Source: JAOPZW01 sp963764585
Lineage (GTDB): Bacteria; Actinomycetota; Thermoleophilia; Solirubrobacterales; Solirubrobacteraceae
Direction: 5' to 3'
Length of the DNA stretch: 64,000 nucleotides
Assembly: GCA_963764585.1 (NCBI GenBank)
Contig: CAVXTB010000001.1
Location: 372,001-436,000 of the forward strand
A program made the translations under genes and the position numbers. The notes below the pieces were generated by a model. It had not been told where the DNA came from, made no database searches, and saw only the letters and a program-made list of their open reading frames with translations. Shown in pieces: positions 61,061 to 64,000 of this stretch; positions within the stretch are counted from its first letter, which is position 1; the number at the start of each line of letters is the position of its first letter.

Positions 61061-62610
61061 CCGGTCGCATCGCGCCGCGCGAGCGGCGCCGACTCGGCGG
61101 CCGCCGCGAGCGCGACGTGCACCTTCACCGGCTCGCTGCGCCCGCGCAGCGGGAACGTCCCGCGCTCGGCGAAGCCGCCGTGATCGCGGTGCAGGAGACG
61201 ACGCGTGGCCTCGGTGATGAGGACCGTGTCGTCGGTCTCGCGCGTGATCGCCTCCACGCGCGCGGCGGTGTTGACCGTGTCGCCGATGACGGTGAACTCG
61301 ACGCGGCCGCCGCCGCCGATCGTGCCGGCGACGACCGGGCCGGAGTTGACGCCGACGCCGATGCGCAGGCGCCCGCCGTAGGCGCGACCTACGACCCTCG
61401 CGATGTCCAGCGCGGCGGCCACGCCGCGATCGGCGTGGTCGGGCAGGCGCTCGGGCGCGCCGAAGAGACCCAGCAGGCCGTCGCCGACGAACTTGTTGGC
61501 GTGCCCGCCGTGGCGGATGAGCACCGGCACGACGCGCTCGTAGAAGGCGTTGAGCTCGCTGACGACCTCGGCCGCGCTGGCGCGCTCGGCGAACGCGGTG
61601 AACTCGCGGATGTCGACGAACAGGACGGTGACCTCGGCCTCCTCGCCCTCGATCACCGTGCCCTCCTCGAGCACGCGCTCGGCCAGCTGCGGATCGACGA
61701 ACGCGCCGAACGCCTCGCGCAGGCGCTCGCGCTCCTCGAGGCCCGCGACCATGTGGTTGAACGACTCGGCCAGCCGCCCCGTCTCGTCGGTGCCGAGCAC
61801 GGGCACGCGCGTGCGCAGATCGCCGGCGATGACGCGCTCGGTGCCCCTGCGCAGGTCCTGGATGGGCGCGAGCAGCGAGCGCGCGAGCAGCGCCGACAGC
61901 TCGAAGGAGATCGTGAAGGCCACGCCGAGCGCGACGAGCACGCCGACGCCCAGCGCCTGCAGGCTGGCGTTGTCGGACGCCAGCCCGGCGACGACCACGC
62001 CGGTGATGACGTTGATCACCGGCAGGGCGACGAGCAGCTTGCCGCGCAGTGGCACCGAGCGGTTGCCGAGGTCGACGCCGTCGGGCAGGTCGCAGGACAC
62101 GTCGGCCAGCACCGGGCGCATGCTCAGCTCGGTGACGAAGAAGCGCAGGAAGACGCCGTAGGCCAGCACCACGGTGGCGCCGGCGGCGATCGCCAGGAAG
62201 CTCAGGAAGCTGCCGCCGAGCTCGAGCGTGATGTAGATCGACACGGGGATCGTGTCGAGCAGCACCGGCAGGCCGCGCCCGAAGCGCAGCAGGTCGATCT
62301 GCAGGCCTGCCAGCGCGCACCACGCGGCGACCGCAGTCTCGGGCGTGCGCTCGCCGTGCAGCCACGGGTCGGCCGGCCGGATGAGCCGGTAGGCCAGCCA
62401 CAGCGCCGCCGTGATCTCGATCGCGACGAGCGCCTCCGACGCCGCCAGCAGCCGCCAGAACGTGCTCAGCGAGATCTCGACGTACAGGTTGAGCAGCAGG
62501 ACGCCGGCGGCCACCACGAAGAACGAGATCGGGTAGACGAGCGTCAGCACGGCGCGCGGGTAACGCGCCCCCAGCCGTGCGTACGCGTGCTCCAGCGGCG
62601 CCCTGAACAT
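61057..62610 (-). CDS. Membrane class III adenylate cyclase with HAMP domain
   Basis: 517 aa. Six predicted TM helices (about 20-260). HAMP 265-320 (LLAPIQDLRRGTERVIAGDL). Cyclase domain 345-500: first metal Asp in VTVLFVDIREFTAFAERASA, second in KFVGDGLLGLFGAPE, and the tail Asn/Arg region VGVNSGPVVAGTIGGGGRVE with DTVNTAARVEAIT. Similar to the Rv1318c-type mycobacterial cyclases. Makes cAMP in response to an unknown membrane signal; a cNMP-binding protein is encoded at 1832-2251. Confidence 0.9.
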   Translation of the reverse strand: MFRAPLEHAYARLGARYPRAVLTLVYPISFFVVAAGVLLLNLYVEISLSTFWRLLAASEALVAIEITAALWLAYRLIRPADPWLHGERTPETAVAAWCALAGLQIDLLRFGRGLPVLLDTIPVSIYITLELGGSFLSFLAIAAGATVVLAYGVFLRFFVTELSMRPVLADVSCDLPDGVDLGNRSVPLRGKLLVALPVINVITGVVVAGLASDNASLQALGVGVLVALGVAFTISFELSALLARSLLAPIQDLRRGTERVIAGDLRTRVPVLGTDETGRLAESFNHMVAGLEERERLREAFGAFVDPQLAERVLEEGTVIEGEEAEVTVLFVDIREFTAFAERASAAEVVSELNAFYERVVPVLIRHGGHANKFVGDGLLGLFGAPERLPDHADRGVAAALDIARVVGRAYGGRLRIGVGVNSGPVVAGTIGGGGRVEFTVIGDTVNTAARVEAITRETDDTVLITEATRRLLHRDHGGFAERGTFPLRGRSEPVKVHVALAAAAESAPLARRDATG

Positions 62611-62622
62611 CGTCCTGGGAAG

Positions 62623-64000
62623 CTAGCCGTCGGGCAGGACTCGCGGGTCACGCCGATCGGCATCCGGCCCCGGGGGAGGTGGCTGGGAGCCGTTGCCGTG
62701 CACCGATTGCCAGAGCAGCCGATCCATGTCGGCCTGCGACGCGCGGTCGAGGCCCACCGGCAGCTTCGCTGCCGCCAGCGCGCCAGGGGTGCCGCCGGGG
62801 TTGCGCTCGACGAGGCTGACGTTTGCCGCTATCGCGTCGTAGGCCGCGGCGTTCGCTGCGTCGCCCGTGAACGCGTCGTACATCGGGGTGGCCAGGCGAT
62901 CGAAGAGGCCCAGCGGCTTCATGCCGAGAATCAGCTCCATCGAGCGGATCGCGCTGAGGAAGTCGTAGCGGGTGTGGACGATCGCGCCCTGCTTGGCGTA
63001 CGGGCTGACGACGAAGGCGGGGATGCGATGGGCATCGACGTGGTCGGCGCCGTCCTGCGAGTCGTCCTCGACCACGAAGATCGCCGACTGCGTCCAGATG
63101 GCCGAGTGGCTGATGAGGTCGACGATCCTGCCCAGCGCCTCGTCGTTGTCGGCGATCATCGCGCGCGGCGTGCGGGCGCCCGCCTCGAGCGTGCGCGTGT
63201 GGTCGTTGGGCAGCGTGATGTAGCTCAGCGCGGGCACCGTGCCCGTCGCGATCTGCGCCGTGAGCTTCAGTCGCAGGCAGTCGAAGCGCGACGTCGCGCC
63301 GAGCTTGGCCCCCACCGGCACCGACGAGTCGTAGACCTCGACGCCCGTGATCGAGTCGGTCCCGACCGAGGTGTCGTTGGCGAAGCAGCCGTTGGCGCCG
63401 AGGTCGGACTTGGCGAACTTGCGGTTGACCTCCGCCAGGTCCTCGGGCGTGCGGTCCTTGTCGGGGAAGAGGCCGACGTCGCCCGCGATCGCCTCGCCGT
63501 AGTTGTAGTAGGAGATGCCCTGGCGCTCGGCCTGGTCGAAGAGGAAGCCGTTGGCCGGCCAGCTAATGGCGTAGACGCCGAAGTCGTAGGGCCGCCCGCG
63601 CGCCGCGTAGTTCTGGAACCAGTTCTTGTTGACGTAGTCGGAGACCTTCGCCGCGCTCGTCCAGAAGTGGCCGTCGATCGACGCCTCGGAGTTGGCGTAG
63701 AAGTGGTCGAGCAGCGGAAAGCGGCGGGCGAGCGCGTGGGCGTTGGGCGTGATCTGGTCGCCGAACAGCGTGAGCTTGGGGTCGCCGTCGCCGCGGGTGT
63801 CGTCGCCCATGATCTGGTCGTAGCTGCGGTTCTCGCGAACGATGTAGAAGACGTGCTTGATCGGTCCGCCGGCGCGCAGCGGCGTCCCCGCCGGTGGCGC
63901 CTGCGCGTTGGTCGGGCGGATCTGGCGGTCGGCCGTCGCGGTGAGGCGCGCGAGGCGCCTGCGGCTCGGGTAGTCGGCGATCCCCGCGGCGCCGACGTTC
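62623..64000 (-). CDS. Phosphoesterase family protein (AcpA/phospholipase C-like), 5' part beyond window
   Basis: The frame enters from the window edge without a start: IKHVFYIVRENRSYDQIMGD carries the ENRSYD metal/nucleophile region of the family. FYANSEASIDGHFWTSAAKV, ITLPNDHTRTLEAGARTPRA, IFVVEDDSQDGADHVDAHRI and VVSPYAKQGAIVHTRYDFLS follow. At least 459 codons are in view. Family members hydrolyse phosphate mono- or diesters outside the membrane. The tail is Pro/Asp rich. Twelve bases before the cyclase start, same strand, so a shared operon is likely. Confidence 0.88.
   Translation of the reverse strand, partial: NVGAAGIADYPSRRRLARLTATADRQIRPTNAQAPPAGTPLRAGGPIKHVFYIVRENRSYDQIMGDDTRGDGDPKLTLFGDQITPNAHALARRFPLLDHFYANSEASIDGHFWTSAAKVSDYVNKNWFQNYAARGRPYDFGVYAISWPANGFLFDQAERQGISYYNYGEAIAGDVGLFPDKDRTPEDLAEVNRKFAKSDLGANGCFANDTSVGTDSITGVEVYDSSVPVGAKLGATSRFDCLRLKLTAQIATGTVPALSYITLPNDHTRTLEAGARTPRAMIADNDEALGRIVDLISHSAIWTQSAIFVVEDDSQDGADHVDAHRIPAFVVSPYAKQGAIVHTRYDFLSAIRSMELILGMKPLGLFDRLATPMYDAFTGDAANAAAYDAIAANVSLVERNPGGTPGALAAAKLPVGLDRASQADMDRLLWQSVHGNGSQPPPPGPDADRRDPRVLPDG

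Overview
The window is high-GC, densely packed, leaderless-looking actinobacterial chromosome. Gene content points to the class Thermoleophilia, order Solirubrobacterales (Conexibacter/Solirubrobacter-like). The pointers are tandem WS/DGAT wax-ester/triacylglycerol synthases behind an acyl-CoA synthetase, DUF2252 and DUF4389 proteins, a NarL-type sensor kinase, F420-type and LLM-class flavin oxidoreductases, and many ATGA/GTGA-coupled gene pairs. This taxonomic call is inference from gene families and composition, not from a marker gene.

Layout. 1-6.6 kb: a two-TM membrane protein (first of three paralogues in the window; the others are fused to DUF4389 at 3.5-4.9 kb and at 14.9-15.7 kb), small oxidoreductases, a cNMP-binding protein, an SDR, an internally deleted small membrane gene, and a cyclic-2,3-diphosphoglycerate-synthetase-like P-loop enzyme. 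6.6-13.2 kb: a secreted barrel-like protein plus DHA2 drug exporter behind a recognisable promoter, DUF2252, a stand-alone LigD-type phosphoesterase domain coupled to DUF899, a twice-frameshifted HemK-like methyltransferase, and an LLM oxidoreductase. 13.2-17.8 kb: a GT-C-like membrane protein, an ABM-like protein, an AMIN-like lipoprotein, a DUF952-GrpB fusion and an SDR remnant. 17.8-22.5 kb: a three-gene storage-lipid operon (acyl-CoA ligase, then two WS/DGATs, all with 4-nt overlaps). 22.7-30 kb: a SMARCAL1-like SNF2 ATPase, a fold-back/MITE element, a YtoQ-like protein, a trypsin-like protease, a Cache-like lipoprotein, a patatin, and a LacI regulator. 30.1-37.5 kb: a 1370-aa secreted subtilase, then a coupled operon of DUF4097 protein, sensor kinase and sugar-type binding lipoprotein. 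37.6-45.3 kb: a PRC-barrel protein, MDR and SDR dehydrogenases, a HCCA-isomerase-like protein, an AraC-VOC-UvrA-like resistance cassette flanked by 62-bp direct repeats, and a zinc ArsR-CDF efflux operon. 45.6-46.5 kb: an orphan DppB-type permease with no visible start codon.

46.7-55.35 kb is an integrated element of about 8.6 kb inserted in the initiator tRNA-fMet gene. A 46-bp direct repeat (the 3' part of the tRNA) marks both ends. Paired tandem GGGCCCC repeats lie just inside each end. The left end carries a tyrosine integrase (one-base frameshift), an excisionase with two perfect 16-bp palindromes upstream, and a VapBC pair. The cargo is an unrecognised membrane protein, a cupin, and a remarkable 581-aa protein with an export signal, four 9-residue repeats, three Cys-containing Ig-like domains, one TM helix and a 200-aa cytoplasmic domain of unknown function. 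Two degraded IS1182-type transposases lie head to head, and a 140-150-bp intergenic sequence is present twice in inverted orientation.

55.4-64 kb is ordinary chromosome: a D-2-hydroxyacid dehydrogenase, Ppx/GppA phosphatase, GNAT, acetolactate-synthase-like ThDP enzyme, a PadR regulator with two operators in a cupin promoter, a class III adenylate cyclase, and an AcpA/phospholipase-C-type phosphoesterase running off the end. Several genes carry single-base frameshifts or lack start codons, so either gene decay or assembly indels must be kept in mind throughout.
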